Positions 7,669-17,283 of a stretch of 64,000 bases of DNA are shown here, in pieces. Source of the stretch: Pseudomonas knackmussii B13 (GTDB lineage: Bacteria; Pseudomonadota; Gammaproteobacteria; Pseudomonadales; Pseudomonadaceae). The position numbers and the translations under genes are program-made. Each line of letters begins with the position of its first letter. Position 1 is the stretch's first letter. The notes under the pieces were generated by a model. That model had not been told where the DNA came from and did not search any database. It worked only from the letters and a program-made list of their open reading frames with translations. The stretch lies in the NCBI RefSeq assembly GCF_000689415.1, contig NZ_HG322950.1:4781501-4845500 (forward strand), read 5' to 3'.

Positions 7669-7696
7669 AAAAAGCCCCGCCGAAGCGGGGCTTTTT
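7669..7696. terminator. Terminator of cysNC (bidirectional)
   Basis: AAAAAGCCCCGC-CGAA-GCGGGGCTTTTT is a 12-bp perfect stem with a tetraloop and flanking A and T runs. It sits 18 bp beyond the cysNC stop codon. Confidence 0.95.
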
Positions 7697-7714
7697 CACG
7701 TCAGGCGACGGCGA

Positions 7715-9616
7715 TCAGATCGCACCGCGCTGACGCAGCAGGTCGAGGACCGCCTTGACGCCTTCTTCCACCGACTGGCTCTGGGTGTCGATCACCAGAT
7801 CGGCGTCCAGCGGCACATCGTAGGGGAAGGACTCACCCGGGATGTTGTCCTGGCCGGCAGCGTACAAGCCCTGCGGATCACGCTCGCGGCAGGCCTGCGG
7901 AGAAGCCTGCACGTAGACGGTGACCAGGCGCTCGGCGCCGATCAGCGCCCTGGCTTGCTCGCGACCTTCTGCGCTCGGTGCAACGAAGGCGCACAGGCTG
8001 ATCAGGCCGGCTTCGTTGAACTGGCGAGCAACGTGCGCTGTGCGCAGCCAATTCTCGTTGCGACCAGCGCGATCCTGCGGCAGGCCCTTGTTCAGGTCGT
8101 GACGCAGGTTCTGGCCGTCCAGCACATAGACCGCGCGGCCCATGTCGAACAGCTTGCGCTCCACGGCGTAGGCCAGGGTGCTCTTGCCGGCGCCGGAGAG
8201 GCCGCTGAACAGCACGGTGGCGGGCTGCTGGCCGAAGCGCGCGGAACGCTCGTCGCGGCTCACGTGGGCGCCCTGGCCGTGGTGGCTGCCATGGCTCTGC
8301 CCGGCCTGCGGCGAGGCGATGATCATGCCCGCGCCGACGGTGCCGTTGGTCAGGCGATCGATGACGATGAAGGCACCGGTGGTGCGGTTCTGCGCGTAGC
8401 CGTCGAGGGCGATGGGCGCATCCAGGCTGACCTTCACGCGGGCGATCTCGTTGAGCTTGAGTTCGCTGGCGGCGGTCTCTTCCAGGGTGTTCACGTCCAC
8501 CTTGTGGGCGATGCTCGGGATCGAGCCCGGCACGTAGCTGGTGGCGCGCTTGATGTCGTATTTCTTGCCCGGGAGCATCGGCTCCTCGGCCATCCACACG
8601 AGCATGGCGTCGAAGCCGTCGGTGACCTGCGGACGGTTGTCGGCATGCACCAGCATGTCGCCGCGGGACACGTCGATCTCGTCTTCCAGGGTCAGGGTGA
8701 CGGCCTGGCCGGGACCGGCCTGCTCCAGTTCGCCCTCGAAGGTGACGATGGACTTGATCTTGCTGCCCTTGCCCGACGGCAGGGCGATGACCTCGTCGCC
8801 CTTGCGTACGACGCCGCTGGCCAGGGTGCCGGCGAAGCCGCGGAAGTTCAGGTTCGGACGGTTGACGTACTGCACCGGGAAGCGCATGTCGTCGAGGTTG
8901 CGGTCGCCGGCGATCTCGACGGTCTCGAGGATCTCCATCAGCGACTGGCCGGTGTACCACGGCGAGCGCTCGGACTTGTTGACCACGTTGTCGCCCTTCA
9001 GCGCTGACATGGGCACGAAGTGCAGCGAGTTGGTCTTCAGGTTGATCTTCTCGGCGAACTGCAGGTAATCGGCCTTGATCTGCTCGAAGACGCCCTGGTC
9101 GAACCCCTTCAGGTCCATCTTGTTGATCGCGACGACGATGTGCTTGATGCCCAGCAGCGAGGCGATATAGCTGTGCCGGCGGGTCTGGGTCTGCACGCCG
9201 TAGCGGGCGTCGATCAGGATGATGGCCAGGTCGCAGGTGGACGCACCGGTGGCCATGTTGCGGGTGTACTGCTCATGGCCGGGGGTGTCGGCGATGATGA
9301 ACTTGCGCTTGGAGGTGCTGAAGTAGCGGTACGCCACGTCAATGGTGATGCCCTGCTCGCGCTCGGCCTGCAGACCATCGACCAGCAGCGCCAGGTCGAC
9401 TTCGTCACCGGTGGTGCCGACTTTCTTGGAGTCCTTGGTGATGGCCTCGAGGTGGTCCTCGTAGATCATCTTGGAGTCGTGCAGCAGGCGCCCGATCAGG
9501 GTGCTCTTGCCGTCGTCGACGTTGCCGCAGGTGAGGAAGCGCAGCAGTTCCTTGCGCTCGTGCTGGGCCAGGTAGGCGAGGATGTCCTCGCTGATCAGAT
9601 CGGATTGATGCGACAT
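7715..9616 (-). CDS. cysN: Bifunctional sulfate adenylyltransferase subunit 1 / adenylylsulfate kinase
   Basis: The 633-residue CysNC fusion works in assimilatory sulfate activation. The CysN part (residues about 1-440) is an EF-Tu-like GTPase that drives APS synthesis by CysD. It has a P-loop CGNVDDGKST, the G3 motif DTPGHEQ and the G4 motif NKMD. The CysC part (about 455-633) is APS kinase, which makes PAPS. It has its own P-loop GLSGAGKST and the APS-kinase motif YVLDGQNLRHDLN. The fusion is normal in Pseudomonas. It lies 12 bp downstream of cysD in a two-gene operon and is expected to be under CysB control. Confidence 0.97.
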   Translation of the reverse strand: MSHQSDLISEDILAYLAQHERKELLRFLTCGNVDDGKSTLIGRLLHDSKMIYEDHLEAITKDSKKVGTTGDEVDLALLVDGLQAEREQGITIDVAYRYFSTSKRKFIIADTPGHEQYTRNMATGASTCDLAIILIDARYGVQTQTRRHSYIASLLGIKHIVVAINKMDLKGFDQGVFEQIKADYLQFAEKINLKTNSLHFVPMSALKGDNVVNKSERSPWYTGQSLMEILETVEIAGDRNLDDMRFPVQYVNRPNLNFRGFAGTLASGVVRKGDEVIALPSGKGSKIKSIVTFEGELEQAGPGQAVTLTLEDEIDVSRGDMLVHADNRPQVTDGFDAMLVWMAEEPMLPGKKYDIKRATSYVPGSIPSIAHKVDVNTLEETAASELKLNEIARVKVSLDAPIALDGYAQNRTTGAFIVIDRLTNGTVGAGMIIASPQAGQSHGSHHGQGAHVSRDERSARFGQQPATVLFSGLSGAGKSTLAYAVERKLFDMGRAVYVLDGQNLRHDLNKGLPQDRAGRNENWLRTAHVARQFNEAGLISLCAFVAPSAEGREQARALIGAERLVTVYVQASPQACRERDPQGLYAAGQDNIPGESFPYDVPLDADLVIDTQSQSVEEGVKAVLDLLRQRGAI

Positions 9617-9628
9617 GGTGCGAGAACC

Positions 9629-10546
9629 TTAGAAGTAGCCCTGACGTTTCTTTTCTTCCATAGAGCCTGCGGCATCGTGGTCGATGACCCGGCCCTGGCG
9701 TTCGGAAGTACGGGTCAGGAGCATTTCCTGGATGATTTCCGGCAGCGTGGTGGCGGTGGATTCCACCGCACCGGTCAGCGGGTAGCAGCCGAGGGTGCGG
9801 AAACGCACCATCTTCTTCTGGATGCTGGCCTTCTGTTCAGGCGTGAGGTGCTCGAGGATGCGCTCGTCGTCGATCATGATCAGCGCGCCGTTCATCTCGA
9901 TGACTTCGCGCTCTTCGGCGAAGTACAGCGGCACGATCGGGATCTGCTCGAGGTAGATGTATTGCCAGATGTCCAGCTCGGTCCAGTTGGACAGCGGGAA
10001 GACGCGGATCGATTCGCCCTTCTTCACCTTGCCGTTGTAGACGTTCCACAGTTCCGGGCGCTGGTTCTTCGGGTCCCAGCGGTGCTTGCTGTCACGGAAC
10101 GAGTACACGCGCTCCTTGGCGCGGGATTTCTCTTCGTCGCGGCGCGCACCACCGAAGGCGGCATCGAAGCCGTACTTGTCGAGCGCCTGCTTGAGGCCCT
10201 CGGTTTTCATCACGTCAGTGTGCTTGGCACTGCCGTAGGTGAAGGGATTCATGTCCTGCGCCACACCATCGGGGTTGATGTGGGTGAGCAGGTCCAGGCC
10301 GTATTCGCTGACCATCTTCTCGCGGAAGCGATACATTTCCTGGAACTTCCAGCGGGTATCGACGTGCAGCACCGGGAACGGCAACTTGCCGGGGAAGAAC
10401 GCCTTGCGGGCGAGGTGCAGCATCACCGCGGAGTCTTTGCCGATGGAGTACAACATCACCGGGTTGTCGAACTCGGCGGCGACCTCGCGGATGATGTGGA
10501 TGCTTTCCGCTTCCAGCTGTTTCAGATGCGTCAGTTTGTCGACCAT
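9629..10546 (-). CDS. cysD: Sulfate adenylyltransferase subunit 2
   Basis: The 305-residue ATP pyrophosphatase-type catalytic subunit of ATP sulfurylase forms APS from ATP and sulfate together with CysN. The PP-loop motif is SIGKDSAVMLHLARK (residues about 36-50). PAPS-reductase-like motifs include GGARRDEEKSRAKER and the C-terminal RTSERQGR. Length and sequence are typical. It is the first gene of cysD-cysNC. The upstream region has an AT-rich segment typical of a CysB-activated promoter. Confidence 0.97.
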   Translation of the reverse strand: MVDKLTHLKQLEAESIHIIREVAAEFDNPVMLYSIGKDSAVMLHLARKAFFPGKLPFPVLHVDTRWKFQEMYRFREKMVSEYGLDLLTHINPDGVAQDMNPFTYGSAKHTDVMKTEGLKQALDKYGFDAAFGGARRDEEKSRAKERVYSFRDSKHRWDPKNQRPELWNVYNGKVKKGESIRVFPLSNWTELDIWQYIYLEQIPIVPLYFAEEREVIEMNGALIMIDDERILEHLTPEQKASIQKKMVRFRTLGCYPLTGAVESTATTLPEIIQEMLLTRTSERQGRVIDHDAAGSMEEKKRQGYF

Positions 10547-10882
10547 GGCTACTCACGGAATTGCTTATGGACGGCCTTCGGGCCGTAGACGAGCGCGCAC
10601 TCTACCACAGCGCGTAGGCTCTAACCGGGGAGCGGTTTATACCAAAAAAATATACCGATATAGCCATACGCATTCAGTCCCGCAAAGGCGTGCAGGCGAC
10701 TCCCGGCGCGGGCTCCAGCCCGGAACCAGGAGGCTACAGCGGACAGGTCGACACGTCCTGGCCGGCCATCGGATAGCACATCCCTCGCCTACCGTCCGCG
10801 AAGTGCGTCATGTCCGCACTTGCCTGCCCCGCGCGCCGAGCTACCATAGCCCTCCTCCGCCTCACTACCCTGCAGATTTCCC
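10547..10882. other. Gene-free divergent region between cysD and mltB (336 bp)
   Basis: This region holds the cysD leader and the upstream region of mltB. From the cysD side there is a hairpin (ACGGCCTTCGGGCCGT, 10569-10584), then a marked AT-rich island at about 10636-10675 in an otherwise GC-rich region. The last 180 bp before mltB contain no convincing gene or clear promoter hexamers. Confidence 0.7.
10636..10675 (-). promoter_or_regulatory. Likely cysD promoter / CysB-binding AT-rich island
   Basis: On the minus strand a TATAAA -10-like hexamer lies at 10641-10636 with no good -35, as expected for an activator-dependent promoter. The A-tract (CCAAAAAAATATACC) just upstream is the kind of AT-rich sequence that CysB, the LysR-type activator of sulfate assimilation, binds. 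CysB binding is inferred from family knowledge, not from a recognised site. Confidence 0.45.
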
Positions 10883-11992
10883 ATGCGTCGCATCGCTTCC
10901 TTCCTGCCCGCGCTGTGCCTGCTCTCGGCATGCAGCAGCAAGCCCGTTTCACCTCCGCTGCCGCCCGCCCCACAGAGCACCGCCAGCAGTCTTCCGCAGA
11001 AGACCTACGTGCCCTGGCAGGGCGCGCAGACGAGCGGCGCGCTGACCGGCGACTTCGCAAATAACCCGAATGCGCAGCGCTTCATCGAGCGCATGGCCAG
11101 CGAGCACGGCTTCGACCGCCGGCAGCTGCAGGGGCTGTTTGCGCAGACCGAACGGCTGGACTGGGTGATCCGCCTGATGGACCAGCAGGCTGTGAGCTAC
11201 CCCGGCAGCTACGGCCCGAACGGTGCCTGGCTGCGCTACCGGAAGAAGTTCATAACCCCGGACAACGTGCAGAACGGCGTCGCCTTCTGGAACCAGTACG
11301 CTGCCGACCTGCAGCGCGCCTCGCGCACCTATGGCGTGCCGGAAGAAATCATCGTCGGCATCATCGGCGTGGAGACCCGCTGGGGCCGCGTGATGGGCAA
11401 GACCCGCATCATCGACGCGCTCGCCACCCTGGCGTTCGACTATCCGCGCCGCGCCGACTACTTCGCCGACGAGCTGGAGCAGTTCCTCCTGCTCAGCCGC
11501 AAGGAAAACGACAACCCGCTCGCCCTGCGCGGGTCCTATGCCGGCGCCATGGGCTACGGCCAGTTCATGCCGTCCTCGTTCGCCAAGTACGCGGTGGACT
11601 TCGACGGCGACGGCCACATCGACCTGTGGAACCCGCGCGACGCCATCGGCAGCGTCGCCAACTACTTCAAGCAGCAGGGCTGGCGGACCGGCGACATAGT
11701 GGCCGTCCCGGCATACGGCCAGGCGCCCTCGCTGGACGTCGGTTTCGAGACGCAGTATTCGGTCACCGCCTTGAGTGCGGCGGGCCTGCGCCCGCAGGGC
11801 TCCCTCGGCAACCATGCCAGCGCTAGCCTGCTGCGCCTCGACATGGGCCGCAACTACCAGTACTGGTACGGCCTGCCGAACTTCTATGTGATCACCCGCT
11901 ACAACCACAGCACCCACTACGCCATGGCGGTGTGGAAGCTGGGTGAAGCCGTGGACCAGGCGCGCCACGGTTACGCGGCCAAGGGGAACTAG
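10883..11992 (+). CDS. mltB: Lytic murein transglycosylase B (lipoprotein)
   Basis: The 369-residue outer-membrane lipoprotein cleaves peptidoglycan glycan strands to form anhydro-muropeptides. The signal peptide ends in a lipobox (LLSAC, Cys 14). The catalytic Glu is in GVETRWGRV, and the MltB signature AMGYGQFMPSSFAKYAVDFD follows, with GDGHIDLWNPRDAIGSVANYF after it. The C-terminal DMGRNYQYWYGLPNFYVITRYN completes the family fold. It is oriented toward the Nif3-like gene, with only 7 bp between the stop codons. Position matches mltB1 (PA4444) from memory. Confidence 0.95.
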   Translation: MRRIASFLPALCLLSACSSKPVSPPLPPAPQSTASSLPQKTYVPWQGAQTSGALTGDFANNPNAQRFIERMASEHGFDRRQLQGLFAQTERLDWVIRLMDQQAVSYPGSYGPNGAWLRYRKKFITPDNVQNGVAFWNQYAADLQRASRTYGVPEEIIVGIIGVETRWGRVMGKTRIIDALATLAFDYPRRADYFADELEQFLLLSRKENDNPLALRGSYAGAMGYGQFMPSSFAKYAVDFDGDGHIDLWNPRDAIGSVANYFKQQGWRTGDIVAVPAYGQAPSLDVGFETQYSVTALSAAGLRPQGSLGNHASASLLRLDMGRNYQYWYGLPNFYVITRYNHSTHYAMAVWKLGEAVDQARHGYAAKGN

Positions 11993-11999
11993 CGCGCGG

Positions 12000-12758
12000 T
12001 CAAGCCGGATTCGGGCAGTCGATGAACTGATGCTCGATGCCGAAGCGCTCGGCCAGGTAACGCCCCAGCGCCTGCACGCCGTAGCGCTCGGTGGCGTGGT
12101 GGCCAGCGGCGATGAAGGTGATGCCGTTTTCCCGCGCGCTGTGCACGGTCTGCTCGGACACTTCACCCGTGAGGTAGGCATCGACGCCCGCGGCAATCGC
12201 CTGGTCGATGTAGCCCTGGGCACCGCCGGTGCACCAGGCGATGCGCCGGATCGGCCGGTCGCCCTCGACCAGCAGTGGCTCGCGCCCGAGCACAGCACCG
12301 ACGTGGCGTGCGAAGTCGGCCGGCGCCATGGGCTCCGCTGGCGCGCCAACCAGCACGATGGAGCGCGGGTTGCCCGGCTCCAGCGGCCCCTCGATGGTCA
12401 GGCCGAGCTGGCGGCCCAGCTGCACGTTGTTGCCCACTTCCGGATGCAGGTCGAGCGGCAGGTGATAGGCCAGCAGGCTGATGTCGTGGCCGAGCAGGGT
12501 CTTCAGCCGGCGCTGCTTCATGCCAACTACACAGGGATTCTCGCCCTTCCAGAAATAGCCATGGTGCACCAGCACCGCATCGGCCTCGGCGGCCACGGCC
12601 GCATCGAGCAATGCCTGGCTGGCAGTGACGCCACTGACGATGCGCCGCACCTGCGGACGCCCCTGCACCTGCAGGCCGTTCGGGCAGTAGTCCTGGATGC
12701 GCGCGGCATCCAGGAAACGGTCGGCTTCTTCGACCAGAACACTTAGCTCGATCGTCAT
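12000..12758 (-). CDS. Nif3-like dinuclear metal-centre hexameric protein
   Basis: The 252-residue protein belongs to the NIF3/YbgI (GTP cyclohydrolase I type 2-like) family, toroidal hexamers with two metals per subunit. Metal ligands are visible as HHGYFWKGE near residue 65, AYHLPLD near 97, and a C-terminal segment with AAGHHATERYGVQ (about 216-228). The biological role is not settled for this family, so I assign none. It is divergent from algW, sharing a short intergenic region. Equivalent to PA4445 by position. Confidence 0.92.
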   Translation of the reverse strand: MTIELSVLVEEADRFLDAARIQDYCPNGLQVQGRPQVRRIVSGVTASQALLDAAVAAEADAVLVHHGYFWKGENPCVVGMKQRRLKTLLGHDISLLAYHLPLDLHPEVGNNVQLGRQLGLTIEGPLEPGNPRSIVLVGAPAEPMAPADFARHVGAVLGREPLLVEGDRPIRRIAWCTGGAQGYIDQAIAAGVDAYLTGEVSEQTVHSARENGITFIAAGHHATERYGVQALGRYLAERFGIEHQFIDCPNPA

Positions 12759-12811
12759 TGATTTTCCTCCAGACTGCAGTGCGGACGGCTACTTTCTTGG
12801 CACGCCGCTCG

Positions 12812-12817
12812 TATAAT
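12812..12817 (+). promoter_or_regulatory. Possible -10 element upstream of algW
   Basis: A perfect TATAAT lies 55 bp before the algW ATG. The best -35 candidates at suitable spacing are poor, so this is only a candidate promoter. Confidence 0.35.
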
Positions 12818-12872
12818 GGCGGCCACCCTAACGGCCTTCCCCAGGCCGGACAACCCCAAGGAATTCCCTCCG

Positions 12873-14033
<1,161 letters not shown>

Positions 14034-14040
14034 CGAAAAA

Positions 14041-14060
14041 CGGCGCCCAAGGGCGCCGTT
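14041..14060. terminator. Bidirectional terminator between algW and hisC
   Basis: CGGCGCCC-AA-GGGCGCCG is an 8-bp perfect stem with an A-run on the left (AACGAAAAA) and TTCTT on the right. Confidence 0.85.
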
Positions 14061-14079
14061 CTTCATTGCCGGGAGCGAC

Positions 14080-15138
14080 TCAGATGCGCGGACGCAGGGC
14101 GTCCAGCAGAGCCTGATTCTGCTCCTCGGTACCGATGCTGATGCGCAGGAACTGGGCGATTCGCGCCTGCTTGAAGTGGCGCACGATCACGCCCTCCTCG
14201 CGCAGGCCGGCGGCCAGCTCGGCAGCATCATGCCGAGGGTGACGAGCGAAGATGAAGTTCGCCGCCGAAGGCAGCACCTCGAAGCCCATGCCGCGCAGCT
14301 CGCCGACCAGCTTCTCGCGGCTGGCGATCACCGCCTGGCAAGTCTGCTGGAAGTAGGCCTCGTCCTCGAACGCCGCAATCGCACCGGCCTGCGCCACGCG
14401 ATCCAGCGGGTAGGAGTTGAAGCTGTTCTTCACCCGCTCCAGGGCCTCGATCAGGTCCTCGTGCCCCACCGCAAAGCCGACCCGCAGCCCGGCCAGTGAG
14501 CGCGACTTGGACAGGGTCTGCGCGACCAGCAGGTTCGGGTAGCGATTCACCAGGCTGATGGCGGTCTCGCCGCCGAAGTCGACGTAGGCTTCATCCACGA
14601 GCACCACGCTGTCCGGGTTCGCCTTGAGCAGGCGCTCGATGGCTTCCAGCGGCAACAGGCAGCCGGTGGGTGCGTTGGGGTTGGGGAAGATGATCCCGGC
14701 GTTGGGCTTGGTGTAGTCCTCGATGCGGATCTGGAACTGCTCGTCCAGCGGCACCGCCTCGAAGGCCACACGGTAGAGGCCGCAGTAGACCGGATAGAAG
14801 CTGTAGGTCACGTCGGGGAACAGCAGCGGCCGGCCTTCGTGCTGGAACAGCGCGTGGAAGGCATGGGCCAGGACCTCGTCGGAACCGTTGCCGACGAACA
14901 CCTGGCTCGGGCGCACGCCGTGGTAGTCGGCAATGGTTTGCTTCAGGCGGTCGGCATTGGGGTCCGGGTACAGGCGCAGGTTGTCGTTAAGCTCACCCTG
15001 CATGGCGGCCAGTGCCTTGGGCGACGGGCCATAGGGGTTCTCGTTGGTGTTCAGCTTGACCAGCTTGGCCAGCTTCGGCTGCTCGCCCGGGATGTAGGGC
15101 ACCAGCTCATTGACGAAGGGGCTCCAGAACTTGCTCAT
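14080..15138 (-). CDS. hisC: Histidinol-phosphate aminotransferase
   Basis: This PLP-dependent class I/II aminotransferase converts imidazole acetol phosphate to histidinol phosphate. The PLP lysine is in TLSKSRSLAGLRVG. Other landmarks are TNENPYGPSP, VFVGNGSDEVL and PNPNAPTGCLLP. I start at the ATG at 15138 (MSKFWSPFVNELVPYIPGEQ, 352 residues), which has GGAGAGAAGGG upstream. The longer frame adds non-conserved residues. It is the last gene of ibaG-murA-hisG-hisD-hisC. Confidence 0.95.
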   Translation of the reverse strand: MSKFWSPFVNELVPYIPGEQPKLAKLVKLNTNENPYGPSPKALAAMQGELNDNLRLYPDPNADRLKQTIADYHGVRPSQVFVGNGSDEVLAHAFHALFQHEGRPLLFPDVTYSFYPVYCGLYRVAFEAVPLDEQFQIRIEDYTKPNAGIIFPNPNAPTGCLLPLEAIERLLKANPDSVVLVDEAYVDFGGETAISLVNRYPNLLVAQTLSKSRSLAGLRVGFAVGHEDLIEALERVKNSFNSYPLDRVAQAGAIAAFEDEAYFQQTCQAVIASREKLVGELRGMGFEVLPSAANFIFARHPRHDAAELAAGLREEGVIVRHFKQARIAQFLRISIGTEEQNQALLDALRPRI

Positions 15139-15167
15139 CGCCCTTCTCTCCTCGAATGCGTTGTAGG

Positions 15168-15189
15168 GCCGCCCCACACGCGGGGCGGC
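15168..15189. other. GC-rich intercistronic hairpin between hisD and hisC
   Basis: GCCGCCCC-ACACGC-GGGGCGGC is a perfect 8-bp GC-only stem without a T-run, between the hisD stop and the hisC ribosome binding site. It looks more like an mRNA stability or processing element, or a partial attenuator, than a full terminator. Confidence 0.6.
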
Positions 15190-15199
15190 GAAACGGGGT

Positions 15200-16510
15200 T
15201 CAGTTCTTGATGCGGTATTCGGCACTGCGCGCGTGGGCGGTCAGCGACTCGCCGCGGGCCAGCACCGAAGCAGTGCCACCCAGCACAGAGGCGCCGTCGG
15301 CCGAGCAGAAGATGATCGACGAGCGCTTCTGGAAGTCGTACACGCCCAGCGGCGACGAGAAGCGCGCGGTGCCGGAGGTCGGCAGCACGTGGTTCGGGCC
15401 GGCGCAGTAGTCGCCCAGGGCCTCGGCGGTATAGCGACCCATGAAGATGGCGCCGGCGTGGCGGATGTTCGGCAGCCAGCTTTCCGGGTCGGCCACCGAC
15501 AGCTCCAGGTGTTCCGGCGCGATGCGATTGGCTACCTGGCAGGCCTGGGCCTGGTCGGCGACATGGATCAGCGCGCCGCGGTTGCTCAGCGAGGTGCGGA
15601 TGATTTCGGCGCGCTCCATGGTCGGCAGCAGCTTATCGATGCTGGCGGCGACCTTGTCGAGGAACTCGGCGTCCGGGCTGACCAGGATGGCCTGGGCGTC
15701 TTCGTCGTGCTCAGCCTGGGAGAACAGGTCCATGGCGATCCAGTCCGGATCGGTGCCGCCGTCGCAGACCACGAGGATCTCGGACGGACCGGCGATCATG
15801 TCGATGCCGACCTGGCCGAAGACGTGGCGCTTGGCGGTGGCGACGTAGATGTTGCCCGGGCCGACGATCTTGTCCACCTGCGGCACGCTCTCGGTGCCAT
15901 AGGCCAGCGCGGCCACGGCCTGCGCGCCGCCGATGGTGAAGACGCGGTCGACGCCGGCGATGCAGGCGGCAGCGAGGACGATCTCGTTGATCTCGCCACG
16001 CGGCGTCGGCACCACCATCACTACTTCGGCTACGCCGGCGACTTTCGCCGGAATAGCGTTCATCAGCACGGACGACGGATAGGAAGCCTTGCCGCCGGGT
16101 ACGTACAGGCCGGCGCGATCCAGCGGGGTGACCTGCTGGCCAAGCACGGTGCCGTCAGCCTCGGTGTAGCGCCAGGAGTCCTGCTTCTGCTTCTCGTGGT
16201 AGCTGCGCACACGGGCGGCGGCGGTTTCCAGGGCTTCGCGCTGGGCCGGGGTGATGCGGGTCAGGGCCAGTTCCAGACGCTCGCGCGGCAGGATCAGGTC
16301 GGCCATGGACTTCGCTTCGAGGCCGTCGAAACGCTGGGTGAACTCCACCACGGCGGCGTCGCCACGGCTGCGCACGGCGGCGATGATGTCCAGCACGCGC
16401 TGGTTCACGGCGTCGTCGGAAACGCTTTCCCAGGACAGCAGATGGTCCAGATGACGCGCGAAGTCCGGATCGGCGGCGTTGAGTCGACGGATGGCGAAGG
16501 GTGCGGTCAT
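15200..16510 (-). CDS. hisD: Histidinol dehydrogenase
   Basis: This zinc- and NAD-dependent enzyme performs the last two oxidations of histidine synthesis (histidinol to histidine). Landmarks are YVPGGKASYPSSVLMNAIPA, the signature region IDMIAGPSEILVVCDGG, the zinc/catalytic stretch LFSQAEHDEDAQAIL, and the C-terminal LTAHARSAEYR. At 436 residues it is standard length. It lies downstream of hisG, with 125 bp between that include a CCGCGGTC/GACCGCGG hairpin. Confidence 0.96.
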   Translation of the reverse strand: MTAPFAIRRLNAADPDFARHLDHLLSWESVSDDAVNQRVLDIIAAVRSRGDAAVVEFTQRFDGLEAKSMADLILPRERLELALTRITPAQREALETAAARVRSYHEKQKQDSWRYTEADGTVLGQQVTPLDRAGLYVPGGKASYPSSVLMNAIPAKVAGVAEVVMVVPTPRGEINEIVLAAACIAGVDRVFTIGGAQAVAALAYGTESVPQVDKIVGPGNIYVATAKRHVFGQVGIDMIAGPSEILVVCDGGTDPDWIAMDLFSQAEHDEDAQAILVSPDAEFLDKVAASIDKLLPTMERAEIIRTSLSNRGALIHVADQAQACQVANRIAPEHLELSVADPESWLPNIRHAGAIFMGRYTAEALGDYCAGPNHVLPTSGTARFSSPLGVYDFQKRSSIIFCSADGASVLGGTASVLARGESLTAHARSAEYRIKN

Positions 16511-16609
16511 AGCTGGCCTCTTAAATTTGGCGTGATCTCGGGCGCCGCTAGACTAGCAAGCCCACCGTGCGGGCACCCGAGATAATTTGGCTATGACACG
16601 GATAGGCGG

Positions 16610-16629
16610 CCGCGGTCATGGGACCGCGG
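16610..16629. other. Hairpin between hisG and hisD
   Basis: CCGCGGTC-ATGG-GACCGCGG is a perfect 8-bp stem just after the hisG stop, with no T-run. It may stabilise the upstream message or reduce read-through into hisD-hisC. Confidence 0.55.
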
Positions 16630-16635
16630 TGAGTA

Positions 16636-17271
16636 TCAGTGACGGTGTCGCGCCTCGACGGCGTCGCGCAGGGTATCGATCAGCGCCTGGATGCGGGCGT
16701 GCTGCATCTTCATCGAGGCCTTGTTGACGACAAGCCGCGAGCTGATGGTGGCGATCAGTTCCTGGGGTTCCAGGCCGTTCGCGCGCAGGGTGTTGCCGGT
16801 ATCGACCACGTCGATGATCTTGTCGGCCAGGCCGACCAGCGGTGCCAGCTCCATGGAGCCGTACAACTTGATCACGTCGACCTGACGGCCCTGTTCGGCG
16901 TAGTAGCGCTTGGCGACGTTGACGAACTTGGTGGCCACGCGCAGGCGGCCCTTGGGCTCCGGCGCGCCGACCGCACCGGCGGTCATCAGCTTGCAGTTGG
17001 CGATCTTCAGGTCCAGCGGCTCGTACAGGCCCTGGCCACCATACTCCATGAGCACGTCCTTGCCGGCCACGCCGAGGTCGGCGGCGCCGTGCTCGACATA
17101 AGTCGGCACGTCGGTGGCACGGACGATCAGCAGGCGCACGTCATCGAGCGTGGTGGGGATGATCAGCTTGCGGCTCTTGTCCGGATTCTCGGTCGGCACG
17201 ATGCCTGCCGCTGCGAGCAGCGGCAGGGTGTCGTCGAGGATGCGGCCCTTGGACAGGGCGATGGTCAGCAT
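16636..17271 (-). CDS. hisG: ATP phosphoribosyltransferase, short form
   Basis: HisG commits PRPP and ATP to histidine synthesis. The protein is 211 residues and lacks the C-terminal regulatory ACT-like domain of the long form. It is therefore the short type (HisG-S), which works with HisZ, a histidyl-tRNA-synthetase paralogue not present in this window. Landmarks are MLTIALSKGRI, GAADLGVAGKDVL and the PRPP loop IIDVVDTGNTLRANGL. It starts 12 bp after murA. Confidence 0.96.
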   Translation of the reverse strand: MLTIALSKGRILDDTLPLLAAAGIVPTENPDKSRKLIIPTTLDDVRLLIVRATDVPTYVEHGAADLGVAGKDVLMEYGGQGLYEPLDLKIANCKLMTAGAVGAPEPKGRLRVATKFVNVAKRYYAEQGRQVDVIKLYGSMELAPLVGLADKIIDVVDTGNTLRANGLEPQELIATISSRLVVNKASMKMQHARIQALIDTLRDAVEARHRH

Positions 17272-17283
17272 GTCAGCTCAGCC

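Noticed and set aside
7715..9616. cysNC as an artefactual fusion
   Set aside because: CysN-CysC fusions are normal in Pseudomonas, and both P-loops are intact.
10734..11060. Small frames around the mltB start as extra genes
   Set aside because: They overlap the signal peptide of mltB or lie in its leader, without ribosome binding sites or recognisable sequence.
10949..12349. Minus-strand 466-codon frame opposite mltB
   Set aside because: mltB on the other strand has a lipobox and catalytic motifs. The antisense frame has none.
12791..12815. Sigma-54-like promoter (TTGGCAC) upstream of algW
   Set aside because: The GC doublet expected ten bases after GG is absent (GT instead), so it fails the sigma-54 pattern.
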